Numbered from the stretch's first letter, positions 1-12,081 are shown. The stretch is 64,000 bases of DNA from Liolophura sinensis (GCF_032854445.1 NW_027018006.1:62001-126000), one strand, 5' to 3'. The notes: generated by a model from the sequence alone, not told the origin. A program made the numbers and translations.

Positions 1-146
1 GGCTCTTACTCCATGGAAACCAAGGAAATTTGCAATTTTTCAACAGCTGGAGATGCCTGGCCCAATTGCGCATCCTTTGGCACCTTATTGATGTGGGTCA
101 GTGTTCAATTGTACTTTTTACAGCGGATTGTATCAAGTACCTTTTG

Positions 147-154
147 TTTTTTTT
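147..154 (+). repeat. Poly-T microsatellite inside the monomer
   Basis: The T run after CCTTTTG (or CCTTGTG) is 8 long here and 6-10 long elsewhere. It is followed by ATATAC in most monomers, by GATATAC in one class (for example 8401, 9501, 15552, 19964, 33733, 44351), and by ATAAAG or ATAAAC in the K and O monomers (23821, 26024, 42718, 44930, 52500). Length changes here account for much of the 549-552 bp spread in monomer length and shift every reading frame that crosses it. Confidence 0.9.
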
Positions 155-175
155 ATATACAAATGGTGTGGTTTT

Positions 176-187
176 TCTACATGTAGA
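176..187. repeat. 12-bp perfect palindrome TCTACATGTAGA
   Basis: The sequence equals its own reverse complement. It recurs in almost every monomer about 20 bp after the T run. Rare losses are seen: the copies near 34875 (ATGTGGAT) and 51428 (CTGTATGTAG) are broken. A dyad this regular could bind a dimeric protein, but no known site is claimed. Confidence 0.8.
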
Positions 188-244
188 TAAAGACATTGAG
201 TTTGTCTTCGACTTAGAAGTAAGACATTTGCTGGGTGAGTTAAA

Positions 245-257
245 TGGGCTTGGCCCA
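245..257 (+). other. Short hairpin TGGGC-TTG-GCCCA
   Basis: A five-base stem with a three-base loop. It is present in most monomers and weakened in subfamilies with GCTTGACCC (2449, 3002, 4103) or CTAGGTCC (14562, 17870, 22272, 35492). A similar five-base stem, TGGCT-GT-AGCCA, lies at 497-508. Both are too short to suggest a terminator. Confidence 0.5.
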
Positions 258-263
258 AAGATT

Positions 264-271
264 TGACGTCG
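264..271 (+). promoter_or_regulatory. TGACGTCG, half-consensus CRE-like motif
   Basis: GACGTC lies in nearly all monomers, preceded by TT and followed by GTC. TGACGTCG is one base from the CREB/ATF consensus TGACGTCA. A second site with the full TGACGTCA arises by one substitution just before the ATCACGTG motif in the two monomers at 46941 and 49353. Function is not shown by the sequence; the motif is short and may be coincidental. Confidence 0.25.
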
Positions 272-353
272 TCTGGGCTACCGAAGGGCACATAACTTAT
301 AATGAAAAGTTGAATATAGTAATGACCAGTCGCGATTGTACATAGTTAATGTA

Positions 354-422
354 GCCGATTTCAATTCGCAAAAAGACCAGGCAAAAATCCAAAAGTAGAA
401 AAACTGTTCCAATGCTGCTGGT
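354..422 (+). other. Hypervariable tail of the monomer
   Basis: Most between-monomer substitutions fall here. Variable sites are 354 (G or C), 356 (C or A), 365-368 (TTCG, TTAG or TAAG), 377 (C or A), 388-390 (TCC, CAC, TTC or CTC), 397 (A or G), 403 (A or C), 410 (C or A) and 422 (T or A). They travel as haplotypes. Type I (GCC/TTCG/ACC/TCC) dominates 1-8000. Type II (CCC/TAAG/ACC/CAC, with GGAAAGAGG) dominates 58000-64000 and appears at 6.4, 10.3-11.4, 22.9, 27.9, 37.8-42.9, 47.5, 49.9 and 52.2 kb. AAC types occur mostly in the higher-order clusters. The flanking segment from about 423 to 521 is almost invariant. Confidence 0.85.
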
Positions 423-533
423 AAGAGGCTAATCCGACGTATTTTGTGACGAGAAATCGAATGGTGCAAACCGCGTTGCTCTCCGACCAATACTTTTGGC
501 TGTAGCCACAAATGAATAATCAATGATGTCAAG

Positions 534-541
534 ATCACGTG
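534..541 (+). promoter_or_regulatory. ATCACGTG motif, CDEI/E-box-like
   Basis: ATCACGTG matches the budding-yeast centromere element CDEI (RTCACRTG, bound by Cbf1) and the general bHLH E-box CACGTG. It is in nearly every monomer, in an almost invariant segment. The exceptions I saw carry ATCACATG (near 60583, 62783 and 63877). Conservation could simply follow from homogenisation of the array. Presence is certain; any protein binding is inference. Confidence 0.3.
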
Positions 542-2629
542 CCCAGCAACGGCTCTTACTCCATGGAAACCAAGGAAATTTGCAATTTTTCAACAGCTGG
601 AGATGCCTGGCCCAATTGCGCATCCTTTGGCACCTTATTGATGTGGGTCAGTGTTCAATTGTACTTTTTACAGCGGATTGTATCAAGTACCTTTTGTTTT
701 TTTTACATACAAATGGTGTGGTTTTTCTACATGTAGATAAAGACATTGAGTTTGTCTTCGACTTAGAAGTAAGACATTTGTTGGGTGAGTTAAATGGGCT
801 TGGCCCAAAGATTTGACGTCGTCTGGGCTACCGAAGGGCACATAACTTATAATGAAAAGTTGAATATAGTAATGACCAGTCGCGATTGTACATAGTTAAT
901 GGAGCCGATTTCAATTAGCAAAAAGACCAGGGAAAAATCCAAAAGTGGAAAAACTGTTCCAATGCTGCTGGTAAGAGGCTAATCCGACGTATTTTGTGAC
1001 GAGAAATCGAATGGTGCAAACCGCGTTGCTCTCCGACCAATACTTTTGGCTGTAGCCACAAGTGAATAATCAATGATGTCAAGATCACGTGCCCAGCAAC
1101 GGCTCTTACTCCATGGAAACCAAGGAAATTTGCAATTTTTCAACAGCTGGAGATGCCTGGCCCAATTGCGCATCCTTTGGCACCTTATTGATGTGGGTCA
1201 GTGTTCAATTGTACTTTTTACAGCGGATTGTATCAAGTACCTTTTGTTTTTTTTATATACAAATGGTGTGGTTTTTCTACATGTAGATAAAGACATTGAG
1301 TTTGTCTTCGACTTAGAAGTAAGACATTTGCTGGGTGAGTTAAATGGGCTTGGCCCAAAGATTTGACGTCGTCTGGGCTACCGAAGGGCACATAACTTAT
1401 AATGAAAAGTTGAATATAGTAATGACCAGTCGCGATTGTACATAGTTAATGTAGCCGATTTCAATTCGCAAAAAGACCAGGCAAAAATCCAAAAGTAGAA
1501 AAACTGTTCCAATGCTGCTGGTAAGAGGCTAATCCGACGTATTTTGTGACGAGAAATCGAATGGTGCAAACCGCGTTGCTCTCCGACCAATACTTTTGGC
1601 TGTAGCCACAAATGAATAATCAATGCTGTCAAGATCACGTGCCCAGCAACGGCTCTTACTCCATGGAAACCAAGGAAATTTGCAATTTTTCAACAGCTGG
1701 AGATGCCTGGCCCAATTGCGCATCCTTTGGCACCTTATTGATGTGGGTCAGTGTTCAATTGTACTTTTTACAGCGGATTGTATCAAGTACCTTTTGTTTT
1801 TTTTATATACAAATGGTGTGGTTTTTCTACATGTAGATAAAGACATTGAGATTGTCTTCGACTTAGAAGTAAGACATTTGTTGGGTGAGTTAAATGGGCT
1901 TGGCCCAAAGATTTGACGTCGTCTGGGCTACCGAAGGGCACATAACTTATAATGAAAAGTTGAATATAGTAATGACCAGTCGCGATTGTACATAGTTAAT
2001 GCAGCCGATTTCAATTAGCAAAAAGACCAGGCAAAAATCCAAAAGTGGAAAAACTGTTCCAATGCTGCTGGTAAGAGGCTAATCCGACGTATTTTGTGAC
2101 GAGAAATCGAATGGTGCAAACCGCGTTGCTCTCCGACCAATACTTTTGGCTGTAGCCACAAATGAATAATCAATGATGTCAAGATCACGTGCCCAGCAAC
2201 GGCTCTTACTCCATGGAAACCAAGGAAATTTGCAATTTTTCAACAGCTGGAGATGCCTGGCCCAATTGCGCATCCTTTGGCACCTTATTGATGTGGGTCA
2301 GTGTTCAATTGTACTTTTTACAGCGGATTGTATCAAGTACCTTGTGTTTTTTTTATATACAAATGGTGTGGTTTTTCTACATGTAGATAAAGACATTGAA
2401 TTTGTCTTCGACTTAGAAGTAAGACATTTGTTGGGTGAGTTAAATGGGCTTGACCCAAAGATTTGACGTCGTCTGGGCTACCGAAGGGCACATAACTTAT
2501 AATGAAAAGTTGAATATAGTAATGACCAGTCGCGATTGTACATAGTTAATGTAGCCGATTTCAATTCGCAAAAAGACCAGGCAAAAATCCAAAAGTGGAA
2601 AAAACTGTTCCAATGCTGCTGGTAAGAGG

Positions 2630-4330
2630 CTAATCCGACGTATTTTGTGACGAGAAATCGAATGGTGCAAACCGCGTTGCTCTCCGACCAATACTTTTGG
2701 CTGTAGCCACAAATGAATAATCAATGATGTCAAGATCACGTGCCCAGCAACGGCTCTTACTCCATGGAAACCAAGGAAATTTGCAATTTTTCAACAGCTG
2801 GAGATGCCTGGCCCAATTGCGCATCCTTTGGCACCTTATTGATGTGGGTCAGTGTTCAATTGTACTTTTTACAGCGGATTGTATCAAGTACCTTGTGTTT
2901 TTTTTTATATACAAATGGTGTGGTTTTTCTACATGTAGATAAAGACATTGAGTTTGTCTTCGACTTAGAAGTAAGACATTTGTTGGGTGAGTTAAATGGG
3001 CTTGACCCAAAGATTTGACGTCGTCTGGGCTACCGAAGGGCACATAACTTATAATGAAAAGTTGAATATAGTAATGACCAGTCGCGATTGTACATAGTTA
3101 ATGTAGCCGATTTCAATTAGCAAAACGACCAGGCAAAAATCCAAAAGTGGAAAAACTGTTCCAATGCTGCTGGTAAGAGGCTAATCCGACGTATTTTGTG
3201 ACGAGAAATCGAATGGTGCAAACCGCGTTGCTCTCCGACCAATACTTTTGGCTGTAGCCACAAGTGAATAATCAATGATGTCAAGATCACGTGCCCAGCA
3301 ACGGCTCTTACTCCATGGAAACCAAGGAAATTTGCAATTTTTCAACAGCTGGAGATGCCTGGCCCAATTGCGCATCCTTTGGCACCTTATTGATGTGGGT
3401 CAGTGTTCAATTGTACTTTTTACAGCGGATTGTATCAAGTACCTTTTGTTTTTTTTATATACAAATGGTGTGGTTTTTCTACATGTAGATAAAGACATTG
3501 AGTTTGTCTTCGACTTAGAAGTAAGACATTTGCTGGGTGAGTTAAATGGGCTTGGCCCAAAGATTTGACGTCGTCTGGGCTACCGAAGGGCACATAACTT
3601 ATAATGAAAAGTTGAATATAGTAATGACCAGTCGCGATTGTACATAGTTAATGTAGCCGATTTCAATTCGCAAAAAGACCAGGCAAAAATCCAAAAGTAG
3701 AAAAACTGTTCCAATGCTGCTGGTAAGAGGCTAATCCGACGTATTTTGTGACGAGAAATCGAATGGTGCAAACCGCGTTGCTCTCCGACCAATACTTTTG
3801 GCTGTAGCCACAAATGAATAATCAATGATGTCAAGATCACGTGCCCAGCAACGGCTCTTACTCCATGGAAACCAAGGAAATTTGCAATTTTTCAACAGCT
3901 GGAGATGCCTGGCCCAATTGCGCATCCTTTGGCACCTTATTGATGTGGGTCAGTGTTCAATTGTACTTTTTACAGCGGATTGTATCAAGTACCTTGTGTT
4001 TTTTTTTATATACAAATGGTGTGGTTTTTCTACATGTAGATAAAGACATTGAGTTTGTCTTCGACTTAGAAGTAAGACATTTGTTGGGTGAGTTAAATGG
4101 GCTTGACCCAAAGATTTGACGTCGTCTGGGCTACCGAAGGGCACATAACTTATAATGAAAAGTTGAATATAGTAATGACCAGTCGCGATTGTACATAGTT
4201 AATGTAGCCGATTTCAATTAGCAAAACGACCAGGCAAAAATCCAAAAGTGGAAAAACTGTTCCAATGCTGCTGGTAAGAGGCTAATCCGACGTATTTTGT
4301 GACGAGAAATCGAATGGTGCAAACCGCGTT
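2630..4330 (+). repeat. Local duplication, 1,101-bp offset
   Basis: About 600 bp starting near 2630 recurs near 3731. Both copies share CCTTGTG followed by nine T, GCTTGACCC, and the otherwise unseen tail AGCAAAACGACC (at 3119 and 4220), all at an offset of 1,101 bp, exactly two monomers. The similarity becomes uninformative at the edges because the flanks are near-consensus. Confidence 0.75.
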
Positions 4331-7300
4331 GTCTCCGACCAATACTTTTGGCTGTAGCCACAATGAATAATCAATGATGTCAAGATCACGTGCCCAGCAA
4401 CGGCTCTTACTCCATGGAAACCAAGGAAATTTGCAATTTTTCAACAGCTGGAGATGCCTGGCCCAATTGCGCATCCTTTGGCACCTTATTGATGTGGGTC
4501 AGTGTTCAATTGTACTTTTTACAGCGGATTGTATCAAGTACCTTTTGTTTTTTTTATATACAAATGGTGTGGTTTTTCTACATGTAGATAAAGACATTGA
4601 GTTTGTCTTCGACTTAGAAGTAAGACATTTGCTGGGTGAGTTAAATGGGCTTGGCCCAAAGATTTGACGTCGTCTGGGCTACCGAAGGGCACATAACTTA
4701 TAATGAAAAGTTGAATATAGTAATGACCAGTCGCGATTGTACATAGTTAATGTAGCCGATTTCAATTCGCAAAAAGACCAGGCAAAAATCCAAAAGTAGA
4801 AAACCTGTTCCAATGCTGCTGGTAAGAGGCTAATCCGACGTATTTGTGACGAGAAATCGAATGGTGCAAACCGCGTTGCTCTCCGACCAATACTTTTGGC
4901 TGTAGCCACAAATGAATAATCAATGATGTCAAGATCACGTGCCCAGCAACGGCTCTTACTCCATGGAAACCAAGGAAATTTGCAATTTTTCAACAGCTGG
5001 AGATGCCTGGCCCAATTGCGCATCCTTTGGCACCTTATTGATGTGGGTCAGTGTTCAATTGTACTTTTTACAGCGGATTGTATCAAGTACCTTTTGTTTT
5101 TTTTATATACAAATGGTGTGGTTTTTCTACATGTAGATAAAGACATTGAGTTTGTCTTCGACTTAGAAGTAAGACATTTGCTGGGTGAGTTAAATGGGCT
5201 TGGCCCAAAGATTTGACGTCGTCTGGGCTACCGAAGGGCACATAACTTATAATGAAAAGTTGAATATAGTAATGACCAGTCGCGATTGTACATAGTTAAT
5301 GTAGCCGATTTCAATTCGCAAAAAGACCAGGCAAAAATCCAAAAGTAGAAAACCTGTTCCAATGCTGCTGGTAAGAGGCTAATCCGACGTATTTTGTGAC
5401 GAGAAATCGAATGGTGCAAACCGCGTTGCTCTCCGACCAATACTTTTGGCTGTAGCCACAAATGAATAATCAATGATGTCAAGATCACGTGCCCAGCAAC
5501 GGCTCTTACTCCATGGAAACCAAGGAAATTTGCAATTTTTCAACAGCTGGAGATGCCTGGGCCCAATTGCGCATCTTTGGCACCTTATTGATGTGGGTCA
5601 GTGTTCAATTGTACTTTTCACAGCGGATTGTATCAAGTACCTTTTGTTTTTTTTATATACAAATGGTGTGGTTTTTCTACATGTAGATTAAAGACATTGA
5701 GTTTTGTCTTCGACTTAGAAGTAAGACATTTGCTGGGTGAGTCAAATGGGCTTGGCCCAAAGATTTGACGTCGTCTGGGCTACCGAAGGGCACATAACTT
5801 ATAATGAAAAGTTGAATATAGTAATGACCAGTCGCGATTGTACATAGTTAATGTAGCCGATTTCAATTCGCAAAAAGACCAGGCAAAAATCCAAAAGTAG
5901 AAAAACTGTTCCAATGCTGCTGGTAAGAGGCTAATCCGACGTATTTTGTGACGAGAAATCGAATGGTGCAAACCGCGTTGCTCTCCGACCAATACTTTTG
6001 GCTGTAGCCACAAATGAATAATCAATGATGTCAAGATCACGTGCCCAGCAACGGCTCTTACTCCATGGAAACCAAGGAAATTTGCAATTTTTCAACAGCT
6101 GGAGATGCCTGGCCCAATTGCGCATCCTTTGGCACCTTATTGATGTGGGTCAGTGTTCAATTGTACTTTTTACAGCGGATTGTATCAAGTACCTTTTGTT
6201 TTTTTTTATATACAAATGTTGTGGTTTTTCTACATGTAGATAAAGACATTGAGTTTGTCTTCGACTTAGAAGTAAGACATTTGCTGGGTGAGTTAAATAG
6301 GGTTGGCCCAAAGATTTGACGTCGTCTGGGCTACCGAAGGGCACATAACTTTTAATGAAAAGTTGAATATAGTAATGACCAGTCGCGATTGTACATAGTT
6401 AATGTACCCGATTTCAATAAGCAAAAAGACCAGGCAAAAATACAAAAGTGGAAAAACTGTTCCAATGCTGCTGGAAAGAGGCTAATCCGACGTATTTTGT
6501 GACGAGAAATCGAATGGTGCAAACCGCGTTGCTCTCCGACCAATACTTTTGGCTGTAGCCACAAATGAATAATCAATGATGTCAAGATCACGTGCCCAGC
6601 AACGGCTCTTACTCCATGGAAACCAAGGAAATTTGCAATTTTTCAACAGCTGGAGATGCCTGGCCCAATTGCGCATCCTTTGGCACCTTATTGATGTGGG
6701 TCAGTGTTGAATTGTACTTTTTACAGCGGATTGTATCAAGTACCTTTTGTTTTTTTTATATACAAATGGTGTGGTTTTTCTACATGTAGATAAAGACATT
6801 GAGTTTGTCTTCGACTTAGAAGTAAGACATTTGCTGGGTGAGTTAAATGGGCTTGGCCCAAAGATTTGACGTCGTCTGGGCTACCGAAGGGCACATAACT
6901 TATAATGAAAAGTTGAATATAGTAATGACCAGTCGCGATTGTACATAGTTAATGTAGCCGATTTCAATTCGCAAAAAGACCAGGCAAAAATCCAAAAGTA
7001 GAAAACCTGTTCCAATGCTGCTGGTAAGAGGCTAATCCGACGTATTTTGTGACGAGAAATCGAATGGTGCAAACCGCGTTGCTCTCCGACCAATACTTTT
7101 GGCTGTAGCCACAAATGAATAATCAATGATGTCAAGATCACGTGCCCAGCAACGGCTCTTACTCCATGGAAACCAAGGAAATTTGCAATTTTTCAACAGC
7201 TGGAGATGCCTGGCCCAATTGCGCATCCTTTGGCACCTTATTGATGGGGTCAGTGTTCAATTGTACTTTTTACAGCGGATTGTATCAAGTACCTTTTGTT

Positions 7301-7674
7301 TTTTTTATATACAAATGGTGTGGTTTTTCTACATGTAGATAAAGACATTGAGTTTGTCTTCGACTTAGAAGTAAGACATTTGCTGGGTGAGTTAAATGGG
7401 CTTGGCCCAAAGATTTGACGTCGTCTGGGCTACCGAAGGGCACATAACTTATAATGAAAAGTTGAATATAGTATTGACCAGTCGCGATTGTACATAGTTA
7501 ATGTAGCCGATTTCAATTCGCAAAAAGACCAGGCAAAAATCCAAAAGTAGAAAACCTGTTCCAATGCTGCTGGTAAGAGGCTAATCCGACGTATTTTGTG
7601 ACGAGAAATCGAATGGTGCAAACCGCGTTGCTCTTCGACCAATACTTTTGGCTGTAGCCACAAATGAATAATCA

Positions 7675-8777
7675 ATGATGTCAAGATCACGTGCCCAGCA
7701 ACGGCTCTTACTCCATGGAAACCAAGGAAATTTGCAATTTTTCAACAGCTGGAGATGCCTGGGCCCAATTGCGCATCCTTTGGCACCTTATTGATGTGGG
7801 TCAGTGTTCAATTGTACTTTTCACAGCGGATTGTATCAAGTACCTTTTGTTTTTTTTATATACAAATGGTGTGGTTTTTCTACATGTAGATAAAGACATT
7901 GAGTTTGTCTTCGACTTAGAAGTAAGACATTTGCTGGGTGAGTTAAATGGGCTTGGCCCAAAGATTTGACGTCGTCTGGGCTACCGAAGGGCACATAACT
8001 TATAATGAAAAGTTGAATATAGTAATGACCAGTCGCGATTGTACATAGTTAATGTAGCCGATTTCAATTCGCAAAAAGAACAGGCAAAAATCCAAAAGTA
8101 GAAAAACTGTTCCAATGCTGCTGGTAAGAGGCTAATCCGACGTATTTTGTGACGAGAAATCGAATGGTGCAAACCGCGTTTCTCTCCGACCAATACTTTT
8201 GGCTGTAGCCACAAATGAATAATCAATGATGTCAAGATCACGTGCCCAGCAACGGCTCTTACTCCATTGAAACCAAGGAAATTTGCAATTTTTCAACAGC
8301 TGGAGATGCCTGGCCCAATTGCGCATCCTTTGGCACCTTATTGATGTGGGTCAGTGTTCAATTGTACTTTTTACAGCGGATTGTATCAAGTACCTTTTGT
8401 TTTTTTTTGATATACAAATGGTGTGGTTTTTCTACATGTAGATAAAGACATTGAGTTTGTCTTCGACTTAGAAGTAAGACATTTGCTGGGTGAGTTAAAT
8501 GGGCTTGGCCCAAAGATTTGACGTCGTCTGGGCTACCGAAGGGCACATAACTTATAATGAAAAGTTGAATATAGTAATGACCAGTCGCGATTGTACATAG
8601 TTAATGTACCAGATTTCAATAAGCAAAAAGACCAGGCAAAAACACAAAAGTGGAAAAACTGTTCCAATGCTGCTGGAAAGAGGCTAATCCGACGTATTTT
8701 GTGACGAGAAATCGAATGGTGCAAACCGCGTTGCTCTCCGACCAATACTTTTGGCTGTAGCCACAAATGAATAATCA
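7675..8777 (+). repeat. Two-monomer block, first copy (paired with 12082)
   Basis: This block has GGGCCC with TTTTCACAG in its first monomer, then GAACAGG and the rare CGCGTTTCTCTCC, then nine T followed by GATATAC, then the CCAGATTTC tail. The same ordered set of markers returns at 12082-13182, offset 4,405-4,407 bp (eight monomers). The first three markers also recur at 16486 and 20894. Confidence 0.75.
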
Positions 8778-11700
8778 ATGATGTCAAGATCACGTGCCCA
8801 GCAACGGCTCTTACTCCATGGAAACCAAGGAAATTTGCAATTTTTCAACAGCTGGAGATGCCTGGCCCAATTGCGCATCCTTTGGCACCTTATTGATGTG
8901 GGTCAGTGTTCAATTGTACTTTTTACAGCGGATTGTATCAAGTACCTTTTGTTTTTTTTATATACAAATGGTGTGGTTTTTCTACATGTAGATAAAGACA
9001 TTGAGTTTGTCTTCGACTTAGAAGTAAGACGTTTGCTGGGTGAGTTAAATGGGCTTGGCCCAAAGATTTGACGTCGTCTGGGCTACCGAAGGGCACATAA
9101 CTTATAATGAAAAGTTGAATATAGTAATGACCAGTCGCGATTGTACATAGTTAATGTAGCCGATTTCAATTCGCAAAAAGACCAGGCAAAAATCCAAAAG
9201 TAGAAAAACTGTTCGGATGCTGCTGGTAAGAGGCTAATCCGACGTATTTTGTGACGAGAAATCGAATGGTGCAAACCGCGTTGCTTTCCGACCAATACTT
9301 TTGGCTGTAGCCACAAATGAATAATCAATGATGTCAAGATCACGTGCCCAGCAACGGCTCTTACTCCATGGAAACCAAGGAAATTTGCAATTTTTCAACA
9401 GCTGGAGATGCCTGGCCCAATTGCGCATCCTTTGGCACCTTATTGATGTGGGTCAGTGTTCAATTGTACTTTTTACAGCGGATTGTATCAAGTACCTTTT
9501 GTTTTTTTTTGATATACAAATGGTGTGGTTTTTCTACATGTAGATAAAGACATTGAGTTTGTCTTCGACTTAGAAGTAAGACATTTGCTGGGTGAGTTAA
9601 ATGGGCTTGGCCCAAAGATTTGACGTCGTCTGGGCTACCGAAGGGCACATAACTTATAATGAAAAGTTGAATATAGTAATGACCAGTCGCGATTGTACAT
9701 AGTTAATGTAGCCGATTTCAATTCGCAAAAAGACCAGGCAAAAATCCAAAAGTAGAAAAACTGTTCCAATGCTGCTGGTAAGAGGCTAATCCGACGTATT
9801 TTGTGACGAGAAATCGAATGGTGCAAACCGCGTTGCTCTCCGACCAATACTTTTGGCTGTAGCCACAAATGAATAATCAATGATGTCAAGATCACGTGCC
9901 CAGCAACGGCTCTTACTCCATGGAAACCAAGGAAATTTGCAATTTTTCAACAGCTGGAGATGCCTGGCCCAATTGCGCATCCTTTGGCACCTTATTGATG
10001 TGGGTCAGTGTTCAATTGTACTTTTTACAGCGGATTGTATCAAGTACCTTTTGTTTTTTTTTGATATACAAATGGTGTGGTTTTTCTACATGTAGATAAA
10101 GACATTGAGTTTGTCTTCGACTTAGAAGTAAGACATTTGCTGGGTGAGTTAAATGGGCTTGGCCCAAAGATTTGACGTCGTCTGGGCTACCGAAGGGCAC
10201 ATAACTTATAATGAAAAGTTGAATATAGTAATGACCAGTCGCGATTGTACATAGTTAATGTACCAGATTTCAATAAGCAAAAAGACCAGGCAAAAACACA
10301 AAAGTGGAAAAACTGTTCCAATGCTGCTGGAAAGAGGCTAATCCGACGTATTTTGTGACGAGAAATCGAATGGTGCAAACCGCGTTGCTCTCCGACCAAT
10401 ACTTTTGGCTGTAGCCACAAATGAATAATCAATGATGTCAAGATCACGTGCCCAGCAACGGCTCTTACTCCATGGAAACCAAGGAAATTTGCAATTTTTC
10501 AACAGCTGGAGATGCCTGGCCCAATTGCGCATCCTTTGGCACCTTATTGATGTGGGTCAGTGTTCAATTGTACTTTTTACAGCGGATTGTATCAAGTACC
10601 TTTTGTTTTTTTTATATACAAATGGTGTGGTTTTTCTACATGTAGATAAAGACATTGAGTTTGTCTTCGACTTAGAAGTAAGACATTTGCTGGGTGAGTT
10701 AAATAGGCTTGGCCCAAAGATTTGACGTCGTCTGGGCTACCGAAGGGCACATAATTTTTAATGAAAAGTTGAATATAGTAATGACCAGTCGCGATTGTAC
10801 ATAGTTAATGTACCCGATTTCAATAAGCAAAAAGACCAGGCAAAAACACAAAAGTGGAAAAACTGTTCCAATGCTGCTGGAAAGAGGCTAATCCGACGTA
10901 TTTTGTGACGAGAAATCGAATGGTGCAAACCGCGTTGCTCTCCGACCAATACTTTTGGCTGTAGCCACAAATGAATAATCAATGATGTCAAGATCACGTG
11001 CCCAGCAACGGCTCTTACTCCATGGAAACCAAGGAAATTTGCAATTTTTCAACAGCTGGAGATGCCTGGCCCAATTGCGCATCCTTTGGCACCTTATTGA
11101 TGTGGGTCAGTGTTCAATTGTACTTTTTACAGCGGATTGTATCAAGTACCTTTTGTTTTTTTTATATACAAATGGTGTGGTTTTTCTACATGTAGATAAA
11201 GACATTGAGTTTGTCTTCGACTTAGAAGTAAGACATTTGCTGGGTGAGTTAAATGGGCTTGGCCCAAAGATTTGACGTCGTCTGGGCTACCGAAGGGCAC
11301 ATAACTTATAATGAAAAGTTGAATATAGTAATGACCAGTCGCGATTGTACATAGTTAATGTACCCGATTTCAATAAGCAAAAAGACCAGGCAAAAATCCA
11401 AAAGTGGGAAAACTGTTCCAATGCTGCTGGAAAGAGGCTAATCCGACGTATTTTGTGACGAGAAATCGAATGGTGCAAACCGCGTTGCTCTCCGACCAAT
11501 ACTTTTGGCTGTAGCCACAAATGAATAATCAATGATGTCAAGATCACGTGCCCAGCAACGGCTCTTACTCCATGGAAACCAAGGAAATTTGCAATTTTTC
11601 AACAGCTGGAGATGCCTGGCCCAATTGCGCATCTTTTGGCACCTTATTGATGTGGGTCAGTGTTCAATTGTACTTTTTACAGCGGATTGTATCAAGTACC

Positions 11701-12081
11701 TTTTGTTTTTTTTATATACAAATGGTGTGGTTTTTCTACATGTAGATAAAGACATTGAGTTTGTCTTCGACTTAGAAGTAAGACATTTGCTGGGTGAGTT
11801 AAATGGGCTTGGCCCAAAGATTTGACGTCGTCTGGGCTACCGAAGGGCACATAACTTATAATGAAAAGTTGAATATAGTAATGACCAGTCGCGATTGTAC
11901 ATAGTTAATGTAGCCGATTTCAATTCGCAAAAAGACCAGGCAAAAATCCAAAAGTAGAAAACCTGTTCCAATGCTGCTGGTAAGAGGCTAATCCGACGTA
12001 TTTTGTGACGAGAAATCGAATGGTGCAAACCGCGTTGCTCTCCGACCAATACTTTTGGCTGTAGCCACAAATGAATAATCA

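Larger units (their letters stand above)
1..550 (+). repeat. Reference monomer (type I) used for all landmark positions
   Basis: This unit begins with GGCTCTTACT and ends with CCCAGCAAC. It is 40.7% G+C (224 of 550, hand count) with 17 CpG dinucleotides, roughly three quarters of expectation. Landmarks: NcoI-type CCATGG at 11-16; E-box-like CAGCTG at 44-49; T8 run at 147-154; 12-bp palindrome at 176-187; short hairpin at 245-257; TGACGTCG at 264-271; hypervariable tail at 354-422; hairpin at 497-508; ATCACGTG at 534-541. I see no internal sub-repeat that would make the monomer a multimer of something smaller. The length is about three times 183 bp, close to three nucleosome repeats, which is suggestive only. 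Confidence 0.95.
1..6330 (+). repeat. Left subarray: type I monomers
   Basis: Phase marks at 523, 1073, 1623, 2173, 2724, 3275, 3825, 4374, 4923, 5473 and 6025. Tails are GCC with TTCG or TTAG and ACC throughout. Marker variants include CAAGTGAATAATC at 1059 and 3261, TTGACCC in monomers 2173, 2724 and 3825, and AAAACCTGTT tails near 4800 and 5350. The monomer at 5473 carries GGGCCC and TTTTCACAG, the hallmark of E monomers elsewhere. Several one-base indels cluster at 4.3-5.7 kb. Confidence 0.85.

Noticed and set aside
147-160. TATA-box promoter at TTTATATAC
   Set aside because: The match is short, lies beside a variable T run, is altered to GATATAC or ATAAAC in several subfamilies, and has no supported gene downstream.
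208-224. CENP-B box
   Set aside because: CTTCGACTTAGAAGTAA matches the TTCGNNNNA half but not the CGGG half. On the other strand CCCGATT matches only the CCCGNNT half, in type II monomers.
245-257. Intrinsic terminator at TGGGCTTGGCCCA
   Set aside because: The stem is only five bases, it is not followed by a T run, and the setting is not bacterial.
278-538. Recurrent 86-codon and 64-codon reverse frames as genes
   Set aside because: They overlap each other and the forward frames. Variants in the tail alter residues freely (for example FYFWIFAW to FHFCVFAW), which is not expected under protein-level selection.
1-550. Tandem RNA gene unit (5S rRNA, tRNA, snRNA or spliced leader)
   Set aside because: I find no 5S or tRNA-like core and no convincing A-box/B-box pair. 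The T8 run could stop RNA polymerase III, but there is no promoter to match.
523-816. Recurrent 97-codon forward frame and a 65-codon overlapping frame as genes
   Set aside because: They are present because the monomer is repeated. T-run length changes break them in many copies, no domain is recognisable, and the unit length of 550 is not a multiple of three.
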